A stretch of DNA of 11,111 nt, from NCBI GenBank assembly GCA_030670615.1, contig DAOVBJ010000017.1:1-11111 (forward strand). The letters run 5' to 3'. Below the pieces are notes generated by a model. That model was given only the letters and a program-made list of their open reading frames with translations. It searched no databases and was not told the DNA's origin. Numbering within the stretch: position 1 is the stretch's first letter; each line of letters starts with the position of its first letter. Made by a program: the position numbers and the translations under genes. Positions 1-6,518 of this stretch are shown here, piece by piece. Source of the DNA: Candidatus Bathyarchaeota archaeon. GTDB taxonomy: Archaea; Thermoproteota; Bathyarchaeia; RBG-16-48-13; GCA-020355125.

Positions 1-2
1 AG

Positions 3-551
3 GAGATTAAAACAGGTGAACTCGACTTGGTGATTCTCGATACGGGAGGAGACGCCACTCCCCTTACGACTCTTGGCCTCGAAAAAATGAAGAAGCGAGC
101 CAGCCTAATTTCTCCCGAGAAGATGAAGTACATTTCCATCGAGTCGGCTAGGGCTCGGCTGTTGAACGAGGCGAAGACCTTCGTGTGTACAAGCTGCTGG
201 GGCTTCCTTCATATGTCACCCATCAAGGACGTACCTGACTCCTTTGCCTGTCCACGGTGCGGCTCTCATCAAATCGGGGTCCTCAACGAGTCTGAAGAAA
301 CGGTGGCGCGACTCTGCGAGAAGATAGGTCGGACGATGACTGCTAACGAGGAGAGGCTGGTGAAAGAGGCGTTGGAAACGGGGGGCCTCATGGCTGAATA
401 TGGACGGTTGGCAGCGCTGGTCCTCGCTGGAAAGAATCTGAGTCGCTCAAGCATCAAGGAGATCTTGTCTAAGGAACTACAGATGGGCGACCAACTTTTT
501 GAGTTAGTGGTTGAAGCGGAGAGAAATGCCCTGGCAAGAAGGTTCTGGTGA
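3..551 (+). CDS. C-terminal part of Lhr-type ATP-dependent helicase (5' end outside window)
   Basis: The reading frame is open from the first complete codon at base 3, so this is the tail of a longer gene that begins before the window. About 182 residues are present. Two CxxC pairs (CTSC and CPRC, about 21 residues apart, near residues 62-86 of the fragment) form a predicted zinc ribbon. An alpha-helical tail follows and ends in RRFW. A zinc ribbon of this form after 'ARLLN..K.FVC' recalls the C-terminal region of archaeal Lhr-type superfamily 2 helicases, which act in nucleic-acid repair or remodelling. The helicase motor itself is not visible, so the call rests on recall of the tail only. 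The gene converges on the NAD kinase, with 44 bases between their stop codons. Confidence 0.65.
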   Translation, partial: EIKTGELDLVILDTGGDATPLTTLGLEKMKKRASLISPEKMKYISIESARARLLNEAKTFVCTSCWGFLHMSPIKDVPDSFACPRCGSHQIGVLNESEETVARLCEKIGRTMTANEERLVKEALETGGLMAEYGRLAALVLAGKNLSRSSIKEILSKELQMGDQLFELVVEAERNALARRFW

Positions 552-595
552 TGCGAGGACTAGAATGTGCTCCTTCCTTGGCTTCCCGTTTTCAA

Positions 596-1714
596 TCATC
601 TGACCCTTACCACGTGTTCTTCTCTGTAGTCTGTCACAACTTTGAGGTGTCCTCGAAGCTCGTCGTCGAGTTCTGGGTCTCCTGTGTCAACCCGTAACCC
701 CTTCAATCCCCTGAGCTTATGTTTCGTCGCGATCACGACAATGTTCTCCCGCCCAACCAATCGAATCACCTTAGAGCTTATCTGTTGATTTCCCCTCCCA
801 AAGATGAAGCCCTGACCGCCAATTGGGGTGACCACGATCTTCGAGGCTTTCCCCTGAATTGCCTCCAAGATCCGTGTCTCAGTCACGTCCTTGGCAATGA
901 TCTTCTTGTTGAAGAAGAGATCCACGCCCAGAAGCGTCTTCTTCTCCTCCAAGAGGTCTCCAATGGTGCGGGTGGTCGTCCCCGGACCGACCACATAAAC
1001 GATTTCCGGCTTCATTTCCTCAATGAAGTAGATGGCGAGAGCCGCCTGGTTCCGCAGCTCCTCATCCGTCATGATACTCGCCACCTTGCTTCCCTGAATC
1101 AAGACCGGTTCATAGGGCGTTACCACGTAGCCATATAGCTTCGCAGACACCCGTCCCCGCCGAAAGGCTTCTTCATCAACATCCATGACCTCAGCTTCTC
1201 GCAGGGGAAGAGAGTCACTCAAAAACCTCCGAACCATGCTCGCTGCAGCTCTGGTGTCAACGGCGAACACAGCGCTATGCATTTTCACCCCCGTCGGAAC
1301 CCCCAACACTGGAACACTGGTACCCACAACGTCAAGCACGTCCCGAGTCGTCCCGTCTCCACCACAAAAAACCAATAAATCAATGCCCAGCTCCTTCATC
1401 TTTGCAGCAGTCTCCTTTGTGTCTTGAGGCGTCGTCTCCTCACTCGCCTTCCCAATGACCTCAGGCGTCCACCCGACTTTTTCCGCCTCAACTTCTCCCA
1501 TATTTCCCGCACCCGTGACGAGTCTAATTTCCGCCTTCACAGGCTCCAGTTCGCGGAGGAACAGTTCAGCTCTTACAGGGGCCACGGGTTGGGCTCCTGC
1601 TAACAAAGCCTTTTCCAAGGTTTCCCTCCCGTCCGTGCCCTTGAGGCCGACTACACCTCCCATTCCAGCAATGGGATTAACTATGAAGCCAAGGTATTTC
1701 AGTGAACGATTCAA
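596..1714 (-). CDS. Archaeal ATP-NAD kinase family protein (COG3199 type)
   Basis: This is predicted to phosphorylate NAD to NADP with ATP in the cytoplasm. From the chosen TTG start it has 372 residues, the usual size for the archaeal family as I recall it. Near the N-terminus is NPIAGMGG (about 13-20), followed by GLKGTDG. The nucleotide-binding GGDGT lies at about 118-122 and GVPTGVKMHS at about 138-147; all are hallmarks of the diacylglycerol/NAD kinase fold. The frame stays open upstream to a GTG at 1828, which would add 38 residues. I prefer the TTG at 1714 for three reasons: family members begin just before the IVNPIAG motif, a GGAGGG lies at 1729-1734, and a TATA-like box lies inside the would-be extension. 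The SD spacing (14 bases) is long, so the start is uncertain. Closely related sugar or lipid kinase activities cannot be excluded. Confidence 0.85.
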   Translation of the reverse strand: MNRSLKYLGFIVNPIAGMGGVVGLKGTDGRETLEKALLAGAQPVAPVRAELFLRELEPVKAEIRLVTGAGNMGEVEAEKVGWTPEVIGKASEETTPQDTKETAAKMKELGIDLLVFCGGDGTTRDVLDVVGTSVPVLGVPTGVKMHSAVFAVDTRAAASMVRRFLSDSLPLREAEVMDVDEEAFRRGRVSAKLYGYVVTPYEPVLIQGSKVASIMTDEELRNQAALAIYFIEEMKPEIVYVVGPGTTTRTIGDLLEEKKTLLGVDLFFNKKIIAKDVTETRILEAIQGKASKIVVTPIGGQGFIFGRGNQQISSKVIRLVGRENIVVIATKHKLRGLKGLRVDTGDPELDDELRGHLKVVTDYREEHVVRVR

Positions 1715-1786
1715 AGGATTAAAGCCTGCCCTCCAATCATGACTTTTTTCGTCGACATTCGCGTAGCTATGTGTTTTCTCATCTCC

Positions 1787-1794
1787 TATAAAAA
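1787..1794 (-). promoter_or_regulatory. TATA-like box for the NAD kinase gene
   Basis: On the minus strand this reads TTTTTATA, close to the archaeal TATA consensus. A transcript starting about 25 bases downstream would begin near 1765 and have a leader of about 50 bases before the TTG at 1714. Its position argues against translation from the GTG at 1828. This is an inference from position and sequence only. Confidence 0.4.
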
Positions 1795-1828
1795 GGTGGA
1801 TTATTCTGACGTCTGGCTCTTCCCTCAC

Positions 1829-2216
1829 TGAGAAGACACATGATTTGTCGTAGAAAATCAGGGTAAATAACCCTCCGAAATGAGGGTCAAAGGGGCTACC
1901 CTGCCAACCATGTTACCCTAGCATCCAGTACCCGCTGAAACCCAGATTTCTGTTGGGATTACGTCGACGTGCCCCCTAAGCTCAATCGTTTGTTAAAGGG
2001 CAAAGTATTCTCGATTCAAGGATGCGGAACCTCTTCTCTTCCAACACGTCAAACATTGCAAATAAGATACCTTGAAATGATGGGGGGCCTCAAACAGGCT
2101 TCACGGGGGCTTCAGCATCGCTCCACCTCCAAAAAGCTTGAATACCCAGAACACGACTGAACATAATGTCGAAAGATTTGTGTCTTCATAACAAAGTTAA
2201 GCACGTGAACTGAACC
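1829..2216. other. Intergenic region, no recognised gene
   Basis: This 388-base stretch lies between the divergent NAD kinase and the cyclophilin-like gene. A 63-codon open frame at 1969-2160 (plus, GTG start) has no SD and no recognisable motif, and I do not regard it as a gene. Near 1868-1892 there are short inverted repeats (AGGGT-aaata-ACCCT, then CCCTC-cgaaat-GAGGG) in a block rich in runs of C and G. They could be protein-binding sites or chance. I saw no tRNA-like T-arm motif. Confidence 0.5.
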
Positions 2217-2600
2217 TTGAAGAAGATTAAAATTTTATCGAGGGCTATTGGAGAGGTCGTGGCAGAATTATTTGAGGAACGAAGTCCTCAAACCGTTAAG
2301 GTCCTTTGGGCCGTTCTCCCTATTACGGCTCGGGCGAACACTTGGGGGAATGAGATCTATTTTTCCATAGGAGTCAAGATTGCAAAAGAAAACGCTGACG
2401 AAGTTGTTGAGAAGGGCGCCATCGGATATTGGCCGCCTGGAGAAGCGTTCTGCATCTTTTTTGGACCTACACCCGCAAGCATAGGCGATGAAATTAGGGC
2501 AGCAAGCCCTGTCAACGTCTTGGGAAGGATTTCAGGAGACCCAGAGATTTTTAAGAGGGTTCAAAACGGAGACGAAATCGTCATCGACAAAGCGGGGTAA
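2217..2600 (+). CDS. Cyclophilin-like fold protein (PF04126 / COG2164 type)
   Basis: This is a 127-residue cytoplasmic protein. The block NTWGNEIYFS (41-50), GYWPPGEAFCIFFGPTP (70-86) and SPVNVLGRI (97-105) matches, from memory, the same blocks of the Thermotoga TM1367 protein, which has a cyclophilin-like beta-barrel of about 124 residues. Length and motif order agree over the whole protein, so it is intact. The family has a cyclophilin fold but lacks an established prolyl isomerase activity, and its role is unknown. The TTG start gives an N-terminal lysine-rich strand that lines up with family starts. I see no clear SD, so it may be leaderless or weakly initiated. The fold is recognised with confidence; the function is not. 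Confidence 0.88.
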   Translation: MKKIKILSRAIGEVVAELFEERSPQTVKVLWAVLPITARANTWGNEIYFSIGVKIAKENADEVVEKGAIGYWPPGEAFCIFFGPTPASIGDEIRAASPVNVLGRISGDPEIFKRVQNGDEIVIDKAG

Positions 2601-2910
2601 ACACCGCGTCACTTTTTCATAAACCTATTGATTAGCTAACGGCGGGAAACGAAGATTTTTTGAGAAAAAGCCTCAGGATCAATCTAGGAACTCTAAGGCC
2701 CTCTCTTCAATTCTCCTTAACCCGGAATCCATTGTACCTGACCTCTTGTATCTGGCTTCAACTCAGTGGATTCTGCATTAACAAGCTTTAAACGAGGCTC
2801 TGGGAAGGCGAATTCGCCTGAAGCCTTTTCATGTAGGTGATATACAGACCTTATCCAAATAGGCTCTTTCTTCATAACCCAAACGATACACTAGTGACGG
2901 ATGTTGTCAC
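2601..2910. other. Intergenic region with possible second gene relic
   Basis: No intact recognisable gene is present. On the minus strand, downstream of the aldolase/phosphatase relic, an ATG-initiated frame at 2717-2875 encodes 52 residues (MKKEPIWIRSVYHLHEK...). In another minus frame, 2679-2762 encodes 27 residues ending in RIEERALEFLD. Both have a protein-like composition, and joining them with one frameshift near 2760 would give one protein of about 65 residues. I do not recognise either. It could be a decayed or small real gene, or chance. A short T-run/A-run hairpin lies at about 2656-2670 and is too weak to call a terminator. Confidence 0.3.
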
Positions 2911-3152
2911 CGTCTCCTGAAAGGCGTTCCACACCATTCCATGAATTTCACTGCTGTCCTCTCCGTGTTTAGGGTCATGATGAACTCCAAATCGTCACCG
3001 CAGTTGCACACAAAGCAGTCCACAAGTAGTCCGGACGCCTTGGCCTTATCCAGGTTTTTTTCGCTACGTCCAGTAGCTTCGGGTGTGTGACGTAGTGCTG
3101 CGAGGCTTCCCACATCGGCTTTTACGATGCTCATGGTGATTCGTCCACTCAT
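2911..3152 (-). pseudogene. Frameshifted N-terminal relic of fructose-1,6-bisphosphate aldolase/phosphatase
   Basis: The intact archaeal enzyme (about 370-400 residues) makes fructose 6-phosphate from triose phosphates in gluconeogenesis. Only about the first 85 residues can be followed, and only by switching frame. Segment 1 (3152-3099) reads GRITMSIVKADVGSLA, matching the family's metal-binding N-terminus. Segment 2 (3097-3056), in another frame, reads HYVTHPKLLDVAKK. Segment 3 (3056-2973), back in the first frame, reads NLDKAKASGLLVD then CGDDLEFIMT. Segment 4 (2970-2911), shifted again, reads KHGEDSSEIHGMVWNAFQET. These line up in order with the family pattern IKADxGS..GH...HP, CGDDLxLIMTH, IHGLAWxAF. 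The breaks fall at GCAGCAC, in a run of seven A, and after the ATG-ACC codons. Similarity stops after segment 4, so the catalytic C-terminal part is missing. The first frame alone would encode 81 residues and could be mistaken for an intact hypothetical gene. Confidence 0.85.
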
Positions 3153-3170
3153 TTTATGTCACGAAAAACA

Positions 3171-3180
3171 CTATTTTATG
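3171..3180 (-). promoter_or_regulatory. TATA-like box of the decayed aldolase/phosphatase gene
   Basis: On the minus strand this reads CATAAAATAG, centred about 24-26 bases before the ATG at 3152, in an AT-rich stretch. That spacing fits a leaderless archaeal transcript starting at or next to the ATG. The promoter therefore appears to have outlived its gene. Confidence 0.45.
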
Positions 3181-3306
3181 AATACAAAATACTACTTGTT
3201 CATGCTACTTATCGTTTATGGTCTACAAAACAAGCCCCTGCCATCATCCTGACTGTCCTCACCTGAACACAGGTCCTCCAAGATTCCGCGACTGAGACGT
3301 CAGAAC

Positions 3307-3349
3307 CTATTAATCGAAGGCGTACGCTCATCTTTTGCATAGAGGTGAC
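3307..3349 (+). promoter_or_regulatory. Candidate promoter and ribosome binding site of the Nudix gene
   Basis: CTATTAAT at 3307-3314 is a TATA-like box. GAGGTGA at 3342-3348 is an SD-like sequence ending 6 bases before the GTG at 3355, and it supports that start over any other. A transcript starting about 25 bases after the box would just include the SD. Confidence 0.4.
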
Positions 3350-3354
3350 TCTAC

Positions 3355-3897
3355 GTGGAGAAGAAGCTTCGTGAAGAAACAATAGAATCCGAAACCGTGT
3401 ATTCGGGTACTTTGGTAGACGTCGTCAAGGACACCGTACGCCTCCCCAACGGGACGTTAACCGTTCGAGAGACCGTGAAACACCGAGGCGTCGTTACGAT
3501 GCTTCCTGTAGTCGACGAGGCGATCATCATGGTTCGCCAATTCCGCTACGCATGCGGCAAGACGCTCCTCGAACTTCCCGCTGGCACCCTTAACCCAGGA
3601 GAAATCCCTGAAGATGCCGCCCGTCGGGAGCTTGTCGAAGAAACCGGATACGTTCCTGGGCAGTTGAAGCGGATTTTACAATTCTATGTTTCCCCAGGCT
3701 ACTGTTCAGAGCAGGTATATCTCTATTTAGCCACCGACTTATCCCATGCCGTGCAAGACTTGGAAGCGGACGAGGTTATCCGCGTCGTTAAAGTCGATTT
3801 GGCTACTGCTCTACACCTGATTGAACGAAATGAGATTGAAGATGCGAAATCCATCGCAGGAATCTTATATCTCTCCAAGTACCTACGAGACCCATGA
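3355..3897 (+). CDS. Nudix hydrolase, ADP-ribose pyrophosphatase type
   Basis: This 180-residue protein carries a complete Nudix box, G-x5-E-x7-REL-x-EE-x-G, at about residues 77-98 (from GTLNPGE through RELVEETGY). The box binds divalent metal and cleaves nucleoside diphosphate linkages. Features typical of the ADP-ribose pyrophosphatase branch are the upstream VRQFRYACGKTLLELPAG and the downstream FYVSPGYCSEQVYLYLA. The likely reaction is ADP-ribose to AMP and ribose 5-phosphate in the cytoplasm; the exact substrate is an inference. The GTG start has an SD. The stop TGA abuts the stop of the convergent dehydrogenase, together forming TGATCA at 3895-3900. The length is normal for the family and no damage is visible. 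Confidence 0.9.
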   Translation: MEKKLREETIESETVYSGTLVDVVKDTVRLPNGTLTVRETVKHRGVVTMLPVVDEAIIMVRQFRYACGKTLLELPAGTLNPGEIPEDAARRELVEETGYVPGQLKRILQFYVSPGYCSEQVYLYLATDLSHAVQDLEADEVIRVVKVDLATALHLIERNEIEDAKSIAGILYLSKYLRDP

Positions 3898-4950
3898 TCA
3901 TACGCCCCTAATTTGCATCGCTATCCTCTTTCCCACTTCCGAGCATTTTGCCGGAGTCACGCCTTCGGGAGCAAGGTCAAAGGTCATGGATCGTCCCTCC
4001 ATAAGAACGGCCTTCACTGCCTGCTCCACCAAGTCACCAGCTTCCTTGAACCCCAGCCAATCGAGCATAAGCTTGGAAGACAGGATGGTTGCGATGGGGT
4101 TGACCTGGTCCTTTCCCGCGTAACTTGGGGCTGACCCGTGGATGGGCTCGAACATCGCGTAATCGTCGCCAATGTTGGCGCCAGGGGCGACGCCGAGGCC
4201 ACCAACGGTTTGCGCCGCTTCGTCGGATAAAATGTCTCCGAACAGATTGGTCGTCACAATCACGTCATAGATCTCAGGCTGTCGGATCAACCACATGGCC
4301 ATGGCGTCGACGCGAGCCTCATCGAGGCGCACCTCAGGAAATTCCTTTCCGACTCTCACAACTGCGTCCTTGAAGATTCCTTCGGTGATCTTCAAAATGT
4401 TTCCCTTGTGCACGTAGGTTAACTGTTTCCGCCGCTTCACAGCGCGGTTGAAGGCGAATCGCACGATTCTCTCGCACCCCCGTTTTGTGATGAGGCGTAT
4501 GGCGACGGCAGAATCGTCGCCAGTCATAAACTCGATTCCGGCGTACAGGCCCTCAGTGTTTTCCCGTACTATCAACATGTCGATGTTGGGGTGTAGGGCG
4601 GGAACTCGTGGAAGCGCCTTAATCGGCCGGACGTTCGCATACAAATCAAACATCGTCCGGATCTGAATCACGGCGCTTTTAGGGGAACCGGGCGCTTCAG
4701 GTGTGGTGACCGGCCCCTTAAGACAGCAGTCCGTCTCTCGAAGAACCTGTTTAGTATCCTCAGGAAGACTCGTCCCATACTTCTGTACACACGTCAGCCC
4801 CGCCTCGGTAAAAAGGTACTCCAACTTCACGCCTGTAGCCACATCCTGAACCGCGTCTAATACGGGGAGCGTGGCGTGTATGACTTCGGGGCCAATGCCG
4901 TCCCCTGGAATCACGGCAATTCGAACCTTTCTCGACTTTCGCGATGTCAT
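3898..4950 (-). CDS. Isocitrate/isopropylmalate dehydrogenase family protein
   Basis: This 350-residue beta-decarboxylating dehydrogenase is complete. It starts with VIPGDGIGPEV (13-23). Catalytic and substrate residues are visible: the arginines of IRTMFDLYANVRP (98 and 108), RENTEGLYAG (129-138), the lysine of YVHKGNILK (182), and NLFGDILSDEA (235-245). The coenzyme loop is EPIHGSAPSYAGKDQVNP (268-285). The substrate-choosing stretch SPKSAVIQIR (89-98) is neither a textbook isocitrate (SxNxxLR) nor isopropylmalate form. The DLYANVRP that follows occurs in isocitrate and homoisocitrate enzymes. Lysine synthesis (homoisocitrate) is suggested by lysW in the window but is only an inference. In the coenzyme loop a tyrosine, as in NADP enzymes, sits beside serine instead of the usual lysine (NADP) or aspartate (NAD). 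The ATG at 4950 has a GGTGA about 10 bases upstream. Confidence 0.9.
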   Translation of the reverse strand: MTSRKSRKVRIAVIPGDGIGPEVIHATLPVLDAVQDVATGVKLEYLFTEAGLTCVQKYGTSLPEDTKQVLRETDCCLKGPVTTPEAPGSPKSAVIQIRTMFDLYANVRPIKALPRVPALHPNIDMLIVRENTEGLYAGIEFMTGDDSAVAIRLITKRGCERIVRFAFNRAVKRRKQLTYVHKGNILKITEGIFKDAVVRVGKEFPEVRLDEARVDAMAMWLIRQPEIYDVIVTTNLFGDILSDEAAQTVGGLGVAPGANIGDDYAMFEPIHGSAPSYAGKDQVNPIATILSSKLMLDWLGFKEAGDLVEQAVKAVLMEGRSMTFDLAPEGVTPAKCSEVGKRIAMQIRGV

Positions 4951-4980
4951 CTAAGCTGTTCACCACGTTCGTTAAGCGTT

Positions 4981-5205
4981 GTGGGTCATGTGCTGGATGT
5001 CTATTATGTTTTTCGCCGGGACAGGGCTCTCACGCTAGAGGTGTTACCCGAGCAGTCTATCACCCTTCCAGTAATAGACGACTTCTCAAAAGACATCAAT
5101 GTGATCGACAGGAATCTTGGAAGAGACGTCAAGGCGAAACAGAGTCTCAACCGGCTTCTGTGTGAAGTCGACGAAGAGACGGGGAGGAGCATCGGTTATA
5201 AGTAG
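4981..5205 (+). CDS. Small conserved-looking hypothetical protein, 74 residues
   Basis: I do not recognise this protein. It reads as a plausible soluble mixed alpha/beta protein, with alternating hydrophobic and charged residues (LDVYYVFRRD, then LTLEVLPE, VIDDFSKDINVIDRNLGRD, RLLCEVDEETGRSIGYK). It has no membrane segment and no signal peptide. The opposite strand gives only a serine/arginine-rich shadow, which argues that this strand is the coding one. It fills the gap between the divergent dehydrogenase (starts 30 bases apart) and the convergent kinase (17 bases between stops). The start is uncertain: GTG at 4981 or GTG at 4990. No clear SD is present. The same frame is open further back, but that would overlap the dehydrogenase in antisense. 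Confidence 0.55.
   Translation: MGHVLDVYYVFRRDRALTLEVLPEQSITLPVIDDFSKDINVIDRNLGRDVKAKQSLNRLLCEVDEETGRSIGYK
5001..5009 (-). promoter_or_regulatory. Candidate TATA-like box for the dehydrogenase gene
   Basis: On the minus strand this reads ACATAATAG. A start about 25 bases downstream would give a leader of about 30 bases that includes the GGTGA before the ATG at 4950. The box lies inside the first codons of the divergent small gene, so the two would share regulatory DNA. The match is weak. Confidence 0.3.
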
Positions 5206-5222
5206 CTTGTAGGGGGACGCGT

Positions 5223-6518
5223 CTACGCGCGATTTTTAGTGGAGAAGGCGATTGTGACGCCCAGCTCATTTCCCGCCTCGTTAATCTTGATCTGTCCAAA
5301 TTGGACTATGTTTACCGTGTCCTTGTAGGCGGTTCGTATCTTTAGGGTTTGGTTGTTGTAATCGAGTTTGGAAATTATGCCCAAGCCTAAGAAGTCTCTA
5401 TCGTTGTTAAGTAAGCCAACGAGTAATCCCTCTTCCTCACCCTCTCTCACAAGGTACACGTCCTTTTGGAACAGGCTTTCCGCCGTCACGACGGTGGCTT
5501 CATCGATCCTTTCCTTGTAATAGACGACAATGTACAGCATACGCGAACTCTCTTCACAATACACGATCTGGCGTTGGAGGGCTTTTTCAAGGGCCTTCAC
5601 CCGTTGTAGGTCGACGGGGGTTCCCAGACCGAGGGGCGTATACTCCAAGGCTATCCAATTCAGGTGGAGGCTTCTCACGGTCGGCTTTCCCAAATACTTT
5701 TTATAACTCTGCTCTCTCAACTCGCGACGTTCATTGTGATCTCTTCGTTTAACGGTGGACGAGGTGACGGCCCTCAGGACGTGATAACCCTCTTCTTCCA
5801 CAGAGTGGTGAATGTGTTCTAACTCCGCATTCCTTTGAATCCCTACGACAAGGTTTGGGGCGATCTTTCGAATCAACTCCGCTTTATAGGTGCGCGCTTC
5901 ATCTCCCCCAATCCAACCATCCGTATTTATCACCGTCAAATCCACGGCTCCCTCAGGAATCTGCTCTATAATTGACGTAAGGCTTGACACGACCCGCTGG
6001 GTTATACCCTTGGAGCTGGTTCGCCCAATAAAAATGATGGCGGCTGGTTTTACTGAAAAAAGGTCTGCGATAGGCTCAGAAATTACGCTAAATCCGATGG
6101 ACGTAGGCGGCCCGACATCTGATTGCCCCAAATCCGCATCGACGATAGCGGGCTTACCCTGCGATTTGAGCGATGTATTGATTAAATAGGTGCTGAAGCT
6201 CGTTTTGCCCGAGTCAATGTCTCCTAAAATCATGACGGTACAAGGCTTGGGTCGGGAAAGAACTTCTCCCACGACCGTCCTCCAAGAGTCAGGAATCGTG
6301 CTGCCTTCCACCTCATAGACGTTTGCGTCTGTTCCGAGAACGATGTCTAGAACGGATGTCTCTCCGGCCTCGAGGGGAAGAGACTTTCCCCTTCGAACGA
6401 CTATCTTTTCTTCAACAATCAAGTTCCCGCCTAAAACCGCGACGGTTCCCTCAAGTACCGTCGCTGACGCGGGACCGCTGATGATTATCGTGTTGCCGCC
6501 TTGAACCGTTTTACGCAT
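5223..6518 (-). CDS. Clp1/Grc3-type polynucleotide 5'-hydroxyl kinase
   Basis: This enzyme is predicted to transfer phosphate from ATP to the 5'-hydroxyl of RNA (and possibly DNA), in RNA processing or repair. The 431 residues show the family's three-part plan. An N-terminal beta-rich domain (about 1-85) is followed by a P-loop kinase core and a C-terminal beta domain (about 290-431). In the core, GDIDSGKTS (99-107) is the Walker A motif, DADLGQSDVGPP (127-138) is the Walker B region, FIGRTSSKGITQR (163-175) is the lid-like segment and NTDGWIGG (198-205) is the conserved nucleic-acid-side motif. GDIDSGKTS in place of GPxxxGKS is normal for Clp1/Grc3 proteins. The ATG at 6518 has GGAG 8 bases upstream and overlaps the last codons of the preceding gene, so the two are probably translated together. 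Confidence 0.9.
   Translation of the reverse strand: MRKTVQGGNTIIISGPASATVLEGTVAVLGGNLIVEEKIVVRRGKSLPLEAGETSVLDIVLGTDANVYEVEGSTIPDSWRTVVGEVLSRPKPCTVMILGDIDSGKTSFSTYLINTSLKSQGKPAIVDADLGQSDVGPPTSIGFSVISEPIADLFSVKPAAIIFIGRTSSKGITQRVVSSLTSIIEQIPEGAVDLTVINTDGWIGGDEARTYKAELIRKIAPNLVVGIQRNAELEHIHHSVEEEGYHVLRAVTSSTVKRRDHNERRELREQSYKKYLGKPTVRSLHLNWIALEYTPLGLGTPVDLQRVKALEKALQRQIVYCEESSRMLYIVVYYKERIDEATVVTAESLFQKDVYLVREGEEEGLLVGLLNNDRDFLGLGIISKLDYNNQTLKIRTAYKDTVNIVQFGQIKINEAGNELGVTIAFSTKNRA

Noticed and set aside
719..1138. 139-codon plus-strand open frame inside the NAD kinase gene
   Set aside because: It is antisense to a clearly conserved kinase, has no recognisable motif, and is a codon-bias shadow.
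1969..2160. 63-codon plus-strand open frame before the cyclophilin-like gene
   Set aside because: GTG start without SD, no recognisable motif and an irregular composition.
3261..3274. Short inverted repeat ACCTG-aaca-CAGGT between the relic and the Nudix gene
   Set aside because: A five-base stem is likely by chance; it has no T-run, so it is not a convincing terminator, and there is no second copy to suggest an operator.
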